A stretch of DNA of 48,918 nucleotides, taken from contig JADJTK010000039.1 in NCBI GenBank assembly GCA_016711225.1, forward strand, positions 1-48,918, read 5' to 3'. This DNA is from Opitutaceae bacterium (GTDB lineage: Bacteria > Verrucomicrobiota > Verrucomicrobiia > Opitutales > Opitutaceae). How positions within the stretch are numbered: the stretch's first letter is position 1; each line of letters opens with the position of its first letter. Below, piece after piece: positions 8,262-16,511 of the stretch. Made by a program: the position numbers and the translations under genes. The notes beneath the pieces were generated by a model. It did no database searches. It saw nothing but the letters and a program-made list of their open reading frames with translations, and had not been told where the DNA came from.

Positions 8262-8941
8262 AACTCATGGACCTCTGGCGACACGTGATCGCAGAATGGA
8301 AGATCAAAGTATTCCTCGGAGGCGCCATCACCCTGGCCTTTGGGTGGGGCTACTTCCGGCTGGCGCGATTGCCCGAAGACCTCGCGACCCAGATGCCCGA
8401 GTTGGCCATTGATCGTGCGATCCCGTTCCTGCCTGCAGCGGCCATCATCTACCTCTCCCAATTCGTCACGATGCCGGCGATCATCTGGCTGATGGGGTCT
8501 CGTCGGCAGTTGCTCGCCTGCTGCCGGGGACTGGCCCTGCTCATCGCGGTGAGTTTCATTATCTTCTATGGCTGGCCCACCGCGGTAGTGCGGCCCGAGC
8601 TGCCGACGGGGGCCCATTTCTTCTACGGCCTGATTGCAAGCACCGACCTTCCGCACAACGCCTGCCCCTCCTTGCACGCCGCCTTCGCGGTGTTCACGGC
8701 CGGCTGCGCGTGGGAAGTCTTCCGCGACTGGAAGAATGGCCACCTACTCATCGCAACGGCGTGGCTCTGGAACACGGCGATTCTCGCCTCCACCCTCCTG
8801 ACCAAACAGCATGTCTTCCTGGATCTCATCGCCGGGAGCGCCTTGGGCGCAGCTGGTTGGTGGACCATGGTCGACCGCTCCGCCCGCAGTACCGAGTTCC
8901 GCTCGGCGCCGGCCGCAACCTCAGAAAAGGCAGCAGAATGA
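8258..8941 (+). CDS. PAP2-family membrane phosphatase
   Basis: Integral membrane protein of 227 aa with about five to six hydrophobic segments. It carries PAP2 signatures: NACPSLHAAF (C2 motif, PSxH type) and STLLTKQHVFLDLIAG (C3, with His and Asp). A YGWPTAVVRPEL segment stands where the C1 arginine is expected. The family hydrolyses phosphate esters of lipids or isoprenoids, or transfers the phospho-headgroup, at the outer face of the inner membrane. The ATG overlaps the preceding stop by 4 nt and its own stop overlaps the next ATG by 4 nt, so translation is probably coupled. This suggests that the cluster product or an intermediate is lipid-linked (inference). Confidence 0.87.
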   Translation: MKLMDLWRHVIAEWKIKVFLGGAITLAFGWGYFRLARLPEDLATQMPELAIDRAIPFLPAAAIIYLSQFVTMPAIIWLMGSRRQLLACCRGLALLIAVSFIIFYGWPTAVVRPELPTGAHFFYGLIASTDLPHNACPSLHAAFAVFTAGCAWEVFRDWKNGHLLIATAWLWNTAILASTLLTKQHVFLDLIAGSALGAAGWWTMVDRSARSTEFRSAPAATSEKAAE

Positions 8942-10683
8942 ATCCGGGTCCCGGAACTGCAAAGCTGACCGGCGCGGAGGCGATCGTCGCCGTGCTGAGC
9001 CTGCTGGAGGTGAAACGAGTATTCGGGATTCCGGGAGTGCAGACGATCGAGCTCTTCGACGCCCTGGCCGACGCGCCATTCCGCACCTTCACGCCCACCA
9101 ACGAGAGCGCCGCCGTCTTCATGGCCGACGCCCACGCCCGGGTGACGGGGAGAATCGGCGTCGCCGTGGTCACCGCCGGCCCTGGCCTCACCAACGCCCT
9201 CACCGGGATAGCCGAGGCATTCCTCGACTCGTCCCCTATCCTGGTCCTGGTCGGAACGAGTGATGAACGGGCCGAAAAGTCCTTCCAGCTCCACCACATC
9301 GATCAGGCCGCTGTCGTGAAACCGTTGGTGAAGGGCTTCTTCAAACCGGCCACCGTGCAGGAGACCCCCGCCTCGATCCTCCAAGCCGCGGAGTTGGCGC
9401 GCCAGGGCGAGCCGGGCCCGACCGTGGTCGAAATCTCCGCTTCACTCCTCATGGAAAGGGCGAGATTCGAGGCCCCTCCTCAGTCCAGCTCTCCATGCAC
9501 ACTCGACATCGAGTCCCAGCTCGATGAATCCGCCACCCTTCTACGACAAGGCACCTCCATCGGTATCTACGCCGGCGCTGGCTCCTTCGGTGCTGCAGCC
9601 GAGTTGCAGTGCCTCGCCGAGCTGCTCCAGGCCCCCGTGGCGACGACGATCTCCGGTCGCGGTATCCTCCCGGAGGATCACCCGCTCAGCGTCGGCTATG
9701 GTTTCGGGCGCTCGGGCACTGCCGTAGCCTGGCGCGAGTTCCGTCGTGTGCGCACGCTGCTGGCCGTGGGCTGCAAATACGGGGAAACCGCGACCGGCTC
9801 CTACGGCCTGAACCCGCCCGCCGAGCACATCCACATCGACATCAACGCGGCTTCGCTCGGCGCCAACTATCCAACTTCACTTGCCATCGCAGCCGACGCC
9901 AAGACCGCCCTCGGCGGACTGCTGGCGCGGCTGCAGGATCACCGCCGGCCGCCCAACGTCGCCCTCCTCGATCGCATCCGGCAATCGCGTGCTCGGACCG
10001 TGGCGACTCCACGCGCCGGAGGGGCCGACGCCCTGCATCCCGGCCGTTTCCTCCAGCTCCTCCGCCAACGACTGCGCCGCGATGCCATCCTGGTCACCGA
10101 CAGTGGCGCCCACCAGTTCTGGGCACTCAGCGATTTCCCCATCTACGAACCACGGTCGTTTCTTGCCCCGGCCGACTATCAGGCGATGGGATTCTCCCTC
10201 CCGGCGGCGATCGCCGCGAAGCTGGCCTGCCCGAACCGACAAGTCGTCAGCCTCGTAGGCGACGGCGGCTTCCTCATGAGCGGCTTCGAGTCCCTCAACG
10301 CGGCGCGTTGGGGCGCCGGGATCATCACCGTGGTCTTCTGCGATGGCGCCTGGGGCCTGATCAAAGAGGCCCAGCGACGGGTCTATCGCCGCACCCCATT
10401 CACCCGGATTCCGAATCCGGACTTCCACCACTTGGCGCTCGGTCTCGGCCTCAAACACCTGCAGGTCTCCCGCGACGCCGAGATCCCCGCCGTCCTCGAT
10501 GCTGCCCTGTCGGAGAACTCGCCCGTGCTAATCGAAGTCCAGGTCGACTACGCCGAGCCGCCCCCGTACATCCGCGGCGCAGGTCCGCAGATGTTTCGCA
10601 ACCTGTCGCCCAAGCTCCAGGCCGGCATCGCCCTCCGTCTCGCCCGTAGATGGATCTCCCCGCCACGGCCCCCCTCAACATGA
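8938..10683 (+). CDS. ThDP-dependent enzyme, acetolactate-synthase-like
   Basis: Protein of 581 aa with the three-domain layout of acetolactate synthase large subunits. The N-terminal PYR domain has Glu56 (TNESAAVFMADAHARVTG) as the cofactor-activating glutamate. The central domain follows, then the PP domain with GDGGFLMSGFESL (Asp442) and the metal-binding segment VVFCDGAWG, where the usual NN/ND pair is CD. There is no regulatory subunit gene, and the gene is embedded in a secondary-metabolism-like cluster, so a housekeeping branched-chain role is unlikely. Related enzymes include benzoylformate decarboxylase, sulfoacetaldehyde acetyltransferase and various carboligases. It probably decarboxylates a 2-oxoacid or joins it to an aldehyde. 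Both ends overlap their neighbours by 4 nt. Confidence 0.9.
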   Translation: MNPGPGTAKLTGAEAIVAVLSLLEVKRVFGIPGVQTIELFDALADAPFRTFTPTNESAAVFMADAHARVTGRIGVAVVTAGPGLTNALTGIAEAFLDSSPILVLVGTSDERAEKSFQLHHIDQAAVVKPLVKGFFKPATVQETPASILQAAELARQGEPGPTVVEISASLLMERARFEAPPQSSSPCTLDIESQLDESATLLRQGTSIGIYAGAGSFGAAAELQCLAELLQAPVATTISGRGILPEDHPLSVGYGFGRSGTAVAWREFRRVRTLLAVGCKYGETATGSYGLNPPAEHIHIDINAASLGANYPTSLAIAADAKTALGGLLARLQDHRRPPNVALLDRIRQSRARTVATPRAGGADALHPGRFLQLLRQRLRRDAILVTDSGAHQFWALSDFPIYEPRSFLAPADYQAMGFSLPAAIAAKLACPNRQVVSLVGDGGFLMSGFESLNAARWGAGIITVVFCDGAWGLIKEAQRRVYRRTPFTRIPNPDFHHLALGLGLKHLQVSRDAEIPAVLDAALSENSPVLIEVQVDYAEPPPYIRGAGPQMFRNLSPKLQAGIALRLARRWISPPRPPST

Positions 10684-11315
10684 GCCGCCTCGTCATTCGC
10701 CTCTGGATCTACGCCCTGCCCCTGCCCTTGACCGTTCTGATGTACCTCCTGTGGCTGACGTGGTCCGCAGACCGTGCCTTCACGCTCTACGTGCTGCTGC
10801 TTCCGATCGCCTATGGCTACGTCGTTCCGGGCATCGCCACCAACCTGCTGCACAAATGGCGGTTCAATGGGCCATGGCTCGTCGGCCGCTACTACGCCCA
10901 CCACGGTTTCCTCTACGCTGCGAACATGAGCCCGCTGCTCCTGCTCTGCTTCCTGGGGACGCCGCATACCCCGCCTTCCCCGGCCACCCTCGCGCGCATC
11001 CTCCTCTGCACCGCCACGCTTAACGCCTTTGTTTACTGGATCCACGACATCCTGCTGGTGCGCCACGGCATGGTCGAAATCGACAACCGGCCGTCGCGCG
11101 AAGGCCGCAGTCCGGAAGAGATCGTGACCCACTACGCCCCGCTCTGCTTCTTTCTCATCGGCCTGTCCTATGCGGCGGCAGCGTTGCTGGGCTTCGAGGT
11201 CTTTGTGATCCGTCACCAGACCGATGCGCCATCGATCGCATGGGTATCGCTCGTGGGGTTCGGGTTGATGTTCATCGTCCCCTCGCTGGCCTACCGTGCC
11301 TGCGAGCGGCGCTGA
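10680..11315 (+). CDS. Polytopic membrane protein of unknown function
   Basis: Protein of 211 aa with about six hydrophobic helices. Charged loops include LLHKWRFNGPWLVGRYYAHHG and YWIHDILLVRHGMVEID, both with conserved-looking His/Arg residues. I do not recognise the family. The start is placed at the ATG that overlaps the ThDP enzyme stop (ATGA), giving MSRLVIRLWIYALPLPLTVL. Translation coupling and position in the cluster suggest a transport or membrane-bound enzymatic role, but nothing in the sequence decides between them. Confidence 0.75.
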   Translation: MSRLVIRLWIYALPLPLTVLMYLLWLTWSADRAFTLYVLLLPIAYGYVVPGIATNLLHKWRFNGPWLVGRYYAHHGFLYAANMSPLLLLCFLGTPHTPPSPATLARILLCTATLNAFVYWIHDILLVRHGMVEIDNRPSREGRSPEEIVTHYAPLCFFLIGLSYAAAALLGFEVFVIRHQTDAPSIAWVSLVGFGLMFIVPSLAYRACERR

Positions 11316-11488
11316 GCGCGATCCAGCGTACTCGTTTTCCCGCGAAACACCGGCCGCCCAGCCTCCGGGTATCCTGGAAATACCTCTCGCCTCGTCCGCA
11401 GCGTCCGGCCATCTTCGCAACAGCCGCGAAGGCGGTTTCCTCTCACCCCAACTTCGTCAGCCCGAAGCACCCCGAACGGAGCAAATAC

Positions 11489-12097
11489 ATGACAATCTCT
11501 TTCAGACGTCTGGTCCTGGTCCTCGCGCTCGGCTGCGCCAGCCTCGTCGCCTTCGCTACCGACGACCCGCGTGAGGCAGACCACGTGGCCCTGCGCGCCC
11601 TCCGCGACAAAATCACCGCCGCGATCGACAAGCAGGACCTCAAGGCACTCTCCTCCTGCTTCGCCAAGGAGTTCGCCTTCACCACCGTCACCCAGACAGT
11701 CCTCACCAACGAGGCCCAGGTGCAGGCATTCTTCGACCGCATGTTCCGCTCCGACGGTGCCCTCGTCACCGCCATGAAGACAGAACCCACCGCGGACATC
11801 CTCACTCGTTTCATCGATGCGAACACCGGTATCTGCTACGGCAGCACCAAGGACACCTACACGATGAAATCGGGCAAAACGGTCGAGATGAACCTCCGTT
11901 GGAGCGCGACCGTGGTGAAGGAGAATGGCGAATGGAAGGTGGCGCTCGCCCATGTCGGCACCGACTTCCTCAACAATCCGGTCACAGAGGGGCTCACGGC
12001 ATTCACCAAGAAAGTCGGCATTGGCGCCGGCCTGGGCGGCCTGCTGCTCGGTTTCCTGCTGTGCCGCATCTTTGGCCGTCGCAAGCCGGCCGCCTGA
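11489..12097 (+). CDS. Exported NTF2/SnoaL-like protein with C-terminal membrane anchor
   Basis: Protein of 202 aa. A signal peptide (MTISFRRLVLVLALGCASLVAFA) is followed by a domain with the NTF2-like pattern: helix ALRDKITAAIDKQDLKALSSCFAKEF, and strands ending in RWSATVVKENGEWKVALAHVGTDF. The C-terminus has a glycine-rich membrane helix (GIGAGLGGLLLGFLLCRIFG) ending in basic residues, so the domain should face the periplasm and stay anchored. It follows the membrane-protein gene after 173 nt and precedes the acyltransferase-like gene by 76 nt, in the same direction. Family proteins are either small-molecule isomerases or simple binding scaffolds; no catalytic dyad is evident. Confidence 0.75.
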   Translation: MTISFRRLVLVLALGCASLVAFATDDPREADHVALRALRDKITAAIDKQDLKALSSCFAKEFAFTTVTQTVLTNEAQVQAFFDRMFRSDGALVTAMKTEPTADILTRFIDANTGICYGSTKDTYTMKSGKTVEMNLRWSATVVKENGEWKVALAHVGTDFLNNPVTEGLTAFTKKVGIGAGLGGLLLGFLLCRIFGRRKPAA

Positions 12098-12173
12098 CCT
12101 AGCGGCCTGCCCGCCGTGCAACTGCCGCGACCCCCGGACGAAATCTGAGGCCCCGCAGTAAGCGGCCGCGACC

Positions 12174-12869
12174 ATGGACCTCCCCCACCAGCCGAAAGGC
12201 CTCGGCTTCGGCCTGCGCCCGCTCCAGCGCCTGTTGATGCTCGGCCTCAATTCCGTGCCGCTGCTACACGTGGCAGCGGTCGGTGCGACGCTCGGCTTGG
12301 CGTGGGCTCCGTGGCACTGGCGACTGGCCGCCGGCACGGCCATGCTCTATCTCCTCCCCCCGCTGCTCGCCGGAGCCGTGCGTATCCCGGCGCCCGTGCC
12401 AGTAGGACGCACGCTGGTGAGCACCAACGCATTTGTCGTCTGTGGGCTCTGGCCAACCTGCAGATGCTTTCTGCCGACTCCCTTCCTCGAGGAACTGCTC
12501 CGCCTCATCCCCGGCGTCTACAGCCTCTGGTTGCGCCTCTGGGGGGCGCGCATCGGCCGACTCACCTACTGGGGCGCCGGCCTGCAAATCCTGGACCGCT
12601 CGTTTCTGAAAATCGGAGACGATGTAGTCTTCGGCGCCGCGGTCCGGCTGAATCCCCACGTCCTTCAGCGCAACGAACAGGGCGCAATGGAACTCCTGCT
12701 CGCGCCCATCGTCATCGAGGACCGCGCCATCGTGGGCGGCTACTCGCTGCTTACTGCCGGAACCGAGATCGCCGCCGGCGAATGCACCCGGGCCTTCACG
12801 ATTTCCCCGCCGTTCAACCGCTGGGAGAGCGGCCAGCGCATCGCGCCGCGGGCGGCGAGCGCGCCATGA
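12174..12869 (+). CDS. Hexapeptide-repeat (left-handed beta-helix) acyltransferase-like protein
   Basis: Protein of 231 aa. The N-terminal third is hydrophobic (two likely membrane helices around residues 20-75). The C-terminal half shows hexapeptide-like turns (ARIGRLTYWGAGLQILDRSFLKIGDDVVFGAAVRLNP and IVIEDRAIVGGYSLLTAGTEIAAGE), as in left-handed beta-helix acyltransferases. No clear catalytic His in a canonical position can be assigned. A role in acylating a membrane-associated intermediate would suit the cluster. The stop overlaps the next ATG (ATGA). Confidence 0.7.
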   Translation: MDLPHQPKGLGFGLRPLQRLLMLGLNSVPLLHVAAVGATLGLAWAPWHWRLAAGTAMLYLLPPLLAGAVRIPAPVPVGRTLVSTNAFVVCGLWPTCRCFLPTPFLEELLRLIPGVYSLWLRLWGARIGRLTYWGAGLQILDRSFLKIGDDVVFGAAVRLNPHVLQRNEQGAMELLLAPIVIEDRAIVGGYSLLTAGTEIAAGECTRAFTISPPFNRWESGQRIAPRAASAP

Positions 12870-13870
12870 TCTGGGACCTCCACGCCCATCTCGCAGGGGT
12901 CGGCACGCAAGGCTCCGGCAACCAGTTGTCGCCGCGCTTCCGACGCAGCTTCGCCTTCCGCCATTTCCTGCGGCGCCTTGGCCTGACACCACAGATCGTC
13001 GACGCGCCCGATTGCGATGCGCAGATCGCCCACTTGATCGTAGCGCAGATCAACGCCAGCAGCCTCGATCGCGTGGTCCTGCTCGCCTTCGACGCGGCCT
13101 ACCACGAAGACGGGACGCGCGACGGCGACCGCACCCTGATGGTGACCGACAACGATTTCGTCGCCGACCTCGCGGCGGCCAACTCGAAGGTGTGTTTCGG
13201 CGCCAGTATTCACCCCGCGCGCCCCGACGCACTCCCGGAACTGGAGCGATTGATCGCGAAGGGCGCTTGCCTGGTCAAGTGGTTGCCCGGCGCGCAAAAC
13301 ATCCAGCCCGACCACCCGCGCTGCTTCCCCTTCTACGAGATGCTGGCGAAGCATCGAGTGCCACTCCTCAGCCACACCGGCCCGGAGCACACCTTGAAGG
13401 CCTTTCCCGACTCGCTCAACGATCCCCAACGCCTGGTGCCGGCACTGGAACTCGGCGTCACCGTGATCGCCGCGCATTGCGGGGCGAACCTGTACCTGCA
13501 TGAGACCTCGCATTTCGCAGCGTGGCAGCGGTTGGCCCTCCGCCACCCAAACCTCTACGGCGATCTCAGCGCTTTCGGAGTGATAACCCGGATCTGGCGC
13601 CTTCGCAGTTTGCACCAATCTCCGCAGTTGATGGCCAAATGCGTGCACGGCTCCGACTTCCCGGTGACGCCGCTGCCGCTGAGCTGCCTCGGTGCCATCG
13701 GCTTGGGCGCCGCGCTGCGGGTCCGTCGTATCGGCAATCCCTTCGACCAGTCGCTCGAACTGATGCGCAGCGCCGGACTCCCCGCTGACGCCTTCACCCG
13801 CGCTGAACAGCTGCTCCGTATTCCGGAAGGCAAGCTTCTCCCCGCGGTCGCGCCCGCCATCCTCTCGTGA
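12866..13870 (+). CDS. Amidohydrolase-superfamily metal-dependent hydrolase
   Basis: Protein of 334 aa from the amidohydrolase_2 (COG2159-like) TIM-barrel group. Metal-ligand pattern: N-terminal DLHAHLAG (His6, His8), ACLVKWLP lysine-containing strand, LLSHTGPEH, VIAAHCGANL and the C-terminal VHGSDFPV Asp. Members decarboxylate, hydrolyse or hydrate small acids; the substrate is not evident here. It starts at an ATG overlapping the upstream stop, and its own stop overlaps the GTG of the radical SAM gene (GTGA), so it is translationally coupled on both sides. Confidence 0.87.
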   Translation: MIWDLHAHLAGVGTQGSGNQLSPRFRRSFAFRHFLRRLGLTPQIVDAPDCDAQIAHLIVAQINASSLDRVVLLAFDAAYHEDGTRDGDRTLMVTDNDFVADLAAANSKVCFGASIHPARPDALPELERLIAKGACLVKWLPGAQNIQPDHPRCFPFYEMLAKHRVPLLSHTGPEHTLKAFPDSLNDPQRLVPALELGVTVIAAHCGANLYLHETSHFAAWQRLALRHPNLYGDLSAFGVITRIWRLRSLHQSPQLMAKCVHGSDFPVTPLPLSCLGAIGLGAALRVRRIGNPFDQSLELMRSAGLPADAFTRAEQLLRIPEGKLLPAVAPAILS

Positions 13871-15042
13871 CACGACCGCCCCTCCAGCTTCCTTGGACTT
13901 CGGAGACAGTCCCACACGCCGTGATCGACATCCTGCGGGGCTGTAACATCCGCTGCCGCGACTGCTACAACCTCCAGCCCGACCAGATTCGGCCGCTCGC
14001 CGAAATCGAAGCGCAACTGGACACGCTGCTGCGCCTGCGCCGCCTGCAATCCGTCTCCATCGTTGGTGGCGAACCAACCCTGCATCCAGACTTGGTCGAA
14101 ATCGTCCGGCGCGTGCGCCGGCGCGGCCTGTTCGTCGAGTTGTTCTCCAATGGCGTAGCCCTTACCGACGACCTACTCATCCGGCTCAAGCGGGCCGGGG
14201 CCAACGTCATCTTCCTCCACGTCGAATCTGGCCAACGCCGCCCCGACCTCCCCGCCAACGCCACAGCCGAAGACATTCGCCGCCTGCGTACGGACCTCGC
14301 GGCTCGCGTCGCGGCCCACGGGATCGAAGTCGGACTGGCGTCCACCGCGTATCCCGAAAGAATGGGCGAGGTAGAAGAGACCGTTTCCTTCACGCTCGCT
14401 ACGCCCGCCGTCTCCTATCTGCTCGTGACTTGGTGGCGCGACGTCGGCCGGATGCCTGCCCTCGTCGGCGACCTCGCGCAGGGGATGACCTCGGTTTCGC
14501 TCAGCGCGACACCGGCAGGCTCCCCCCGCGAAATCCAATCAGTCGAGCTCTGCGGTTGGTTGGAGCGGCGCTTCGCGATCACTCCCTTCGCCTTTCTCGG
14601 GTCCAACTTCGATGCCTCCGCTCCGCGCTGGCTATCCTTCCTGGTAGGCACGGTGCACCGCCAAGGACGACTGATTCGCCAGCAAAGCGTCCAGCCCACG
14701 GGAGTGGAACGGACCTTCCTCAAAGTGATCCGGCGCCTCACCGGGCGGTATCCGTTCTATCAGAAGCAGCAGTCGTTACAGACCGGCCTCCATCTGCTGC
14801 TCAATGGCCTCGCCTCCGGTCCCCTCGGCCAGCGCCTCAAGTTTCTCGCTCACGCCGCCCGGCCCGGCGCACACCTGGGCGCTAAACGCCTGCTTTTCCA
14901 GTGGCCGGCCTCGATCGATGAACACGGGCGAGTGGTCCACTGCGATTGTTGCCCTGACGCCGTCCTCAAAGAGGGGAAGCTGGTTCCGCTCTGCATCTCG
15001 GATCGCGTCCATCCCGCGCCCGCCGCAGTCAATCCCCCTTGA
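13867..15042 (+). CDS. Radical SAM protein (MoaA/NirJ-like core)
   Basis: Protein of 391 aa with the radical SAM cluster motif CxxxCxxC in GCNIRCRDCYN (Cys26, 30, 33), followed by VSIVGGEPTLHPDL, the GGE SAM-binding element. The C-terminal part contains HCDCCPDAVLKEGKLVPLC, a cysteine-rich tail that could bind an auxiliary Fe-S cluster, although it is shorter than a full SPASM domain. There is no recognisable short precursor peptide next to it, so a RiPP assignment is not supported. The start is the GTG at 13867, overlapping the amidohydrolase stop. It is the first of three radical SAM genes in a row. Confidence 0.88.
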   Translation: MTRPPLQLPWTSETVPHAVIDILRGCNIRCRDCYNLQPDQIRPLAEIEAQLDTLLRLRRLQSVSIVGGEPTLHPDLVEIVRRVRRRGLFVELFSNGVALTDDLLIRLKRAGANVIFLHVESGQRRPDLPANATAEDIRRLRTDLAARVAAHGIEVGLASTAYPERMGEVEETVSFTLATPAVSYLLVTWWRDVGRMPALVGDLAQGMTSVSLSATPAGSPREIQSVELCGWLERRFAITPFAFLGSNFDASAPRWLSFLVGTVHRQGRLIRQQSVQPTGVERTFLKVIRRLTGRYPFYQKQQSLQTGLHLLLNGLASGPLGQRLKFLAHAARPGAHLGAKRLLFQWPASIDEHGRVVHCDCCPDAVLKEGKLVPLCISDRVHPAPAAVNPP

Positions 15043-15118
15043 TCGCTCCGTCGCCGTTCCATTGATTCCCCCTTGCCCCATGCCGATCGCAAACCCCACC
15101 AGGCGGAGCCCCTGAGCC

Positions 15119-16511
15119 ATGCGAATTCTCCTGATCATGCCGGACGCGCACATGCACAAGCTGTGCATCGGCTCATTCATTCGCTCCATGCGCGAGGCTC
15201 CGCTGACCCTGACCACGCTCGCTGCACTGATCCCTCCGCTGCCCGATGTGCAGGTGAAAATCGTCGACGGCAGCATCGACCCGATCCCGATGGACGAGCC
15301 GGCCGACCTCGTGGCGATCAGCGTGATCACCGGTTGCGCCCGACCGGCCTACGCGTTGGCGAAGCATTTCCGCGCGCGCGGCATCCCCGTGGTCCTCGGC
15401 GGCGTCCACGTCTCGATTCTGCCCGGCGAGGCGATCCAACACGCCGATAGCATTGTCATCGGCCGCGGCGAGCACGCGTGGCCCCAACTCATCGAGGACT
15501 TCCGCGCCGGCCGCATGAAACGGGTCTATCGCGAGCGCGACCTGCCCGACCATATCCTGACCGACGTCCCCGCTCCCCGCCGCGACCTGCAACGGACCAG
15601 CGGTTACATGCTGCCCAACACCGTCCAGGCGACCCGCGGCTGCAAGCGCATCTGCGATTTCTGCACCGTCAACGCGGTGTGGCCGCGCTACCTCAAACGC
15701 CCGATCGGCGACGTGATCCGCGACATCCGCAGCATCCCCGGGCGCCATGTCGCCTTCAACGACGTCAGCCTGATCGACGACGTCGAGTACGCGAAGGAGC
15801 TGTTCACCGCCAGGATTCCGCCTGCAAAAATGGGGCGGCCTCGTCACGGCCGACAGCCTCCAGAACACCGAACTGCTCGACCTCATGGCGCGCAGCGGCT
15901 GCGTATATCTGCTGGTCGGTTTCGAGTCGGGCAACCAGACCACGCTCCAGAGCATCCGGAAGAACTTCAACAAGACCCTCAACTACCGCGACCTGATCCG
16001 TTCGCTGCAAAAGCGCGGCATCTCGACCCAGGGCTGCTTCGTCTTCGGCTTCGACCACGACGACTCCAGCGTCTTCGAGTCCACCGTCCAGTTGGTGCAG
16101 GACCTCGGCGTCGATATCCCGCGCTACTCGCTCTACACGCCCTACCCCGGCACCCAGCTCTTCGCCCGCATGCAGGCGGAGAACCGCATTCTCAGCTACA
16201 ACTGGAACGACTACGACACGATGCACGTGGTCATCAACCCGGTGCAGATGACACCCGACGAGCTATATCGGGGGTTCAAATGGGCCTACAAAGAGACGTT
16301 CCGCATGGGCCGGGTGCTCAAGCGCGTCAGCCATCCGGATATCCGTTGCGCCATCAACTTCGTCGGCAACCTGTGCTATCGGATCTTCGTGAAGCGGCTC
16401 TACTCCGATCCGATCTACGCCTCGCCCTACTCCCTCCACGACCCCGGCACCCCGCCCACCGCAAGCCACTGGATCATTCCGGAAGAGGAGGAGACCGTAT
16501 GCCCCGGCTGA
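15119..16511 (+). CDS. B12-binding-type radical SAM protein 1 (one frameshift)
   Basis: About 463 aa. The N-terminal ~140 residues form a cobalamin-binding-like Rossmann domain (DLVAISVITGCARPAYALAK ... VVLGGVHVSILPGEA ... IGRGEHAWPQLIEDF). The radical SAM motif CKRICDFC is at Cys175, 179, 182. A frame change at about 15815-15822 joins FNDVSLIDDVEYAKELFTA to KWGGLVTADSLQNTELLD, which is obviously the same protein; one extra base explains it. The C-terminus (YSLYTPYPGTQLFARM ... SYNWNDYD) is typical of class-B-like enzymes such as HpnJ-type proteins. The stop lies 13 nt inside the next gene. A GAT or H-x-x-G B12 motif is not clear, so actual cobalamin binding is uncertain. Confidence 0.83.

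Noticed and set aside
15810..15825. Programmed frameshifting in the first B12-type radical SAM gene
   Set aside because: The A-run CAAAAAT is not a classical slippery site in the right place, and many other genes in the window carry similar single-base breaks.
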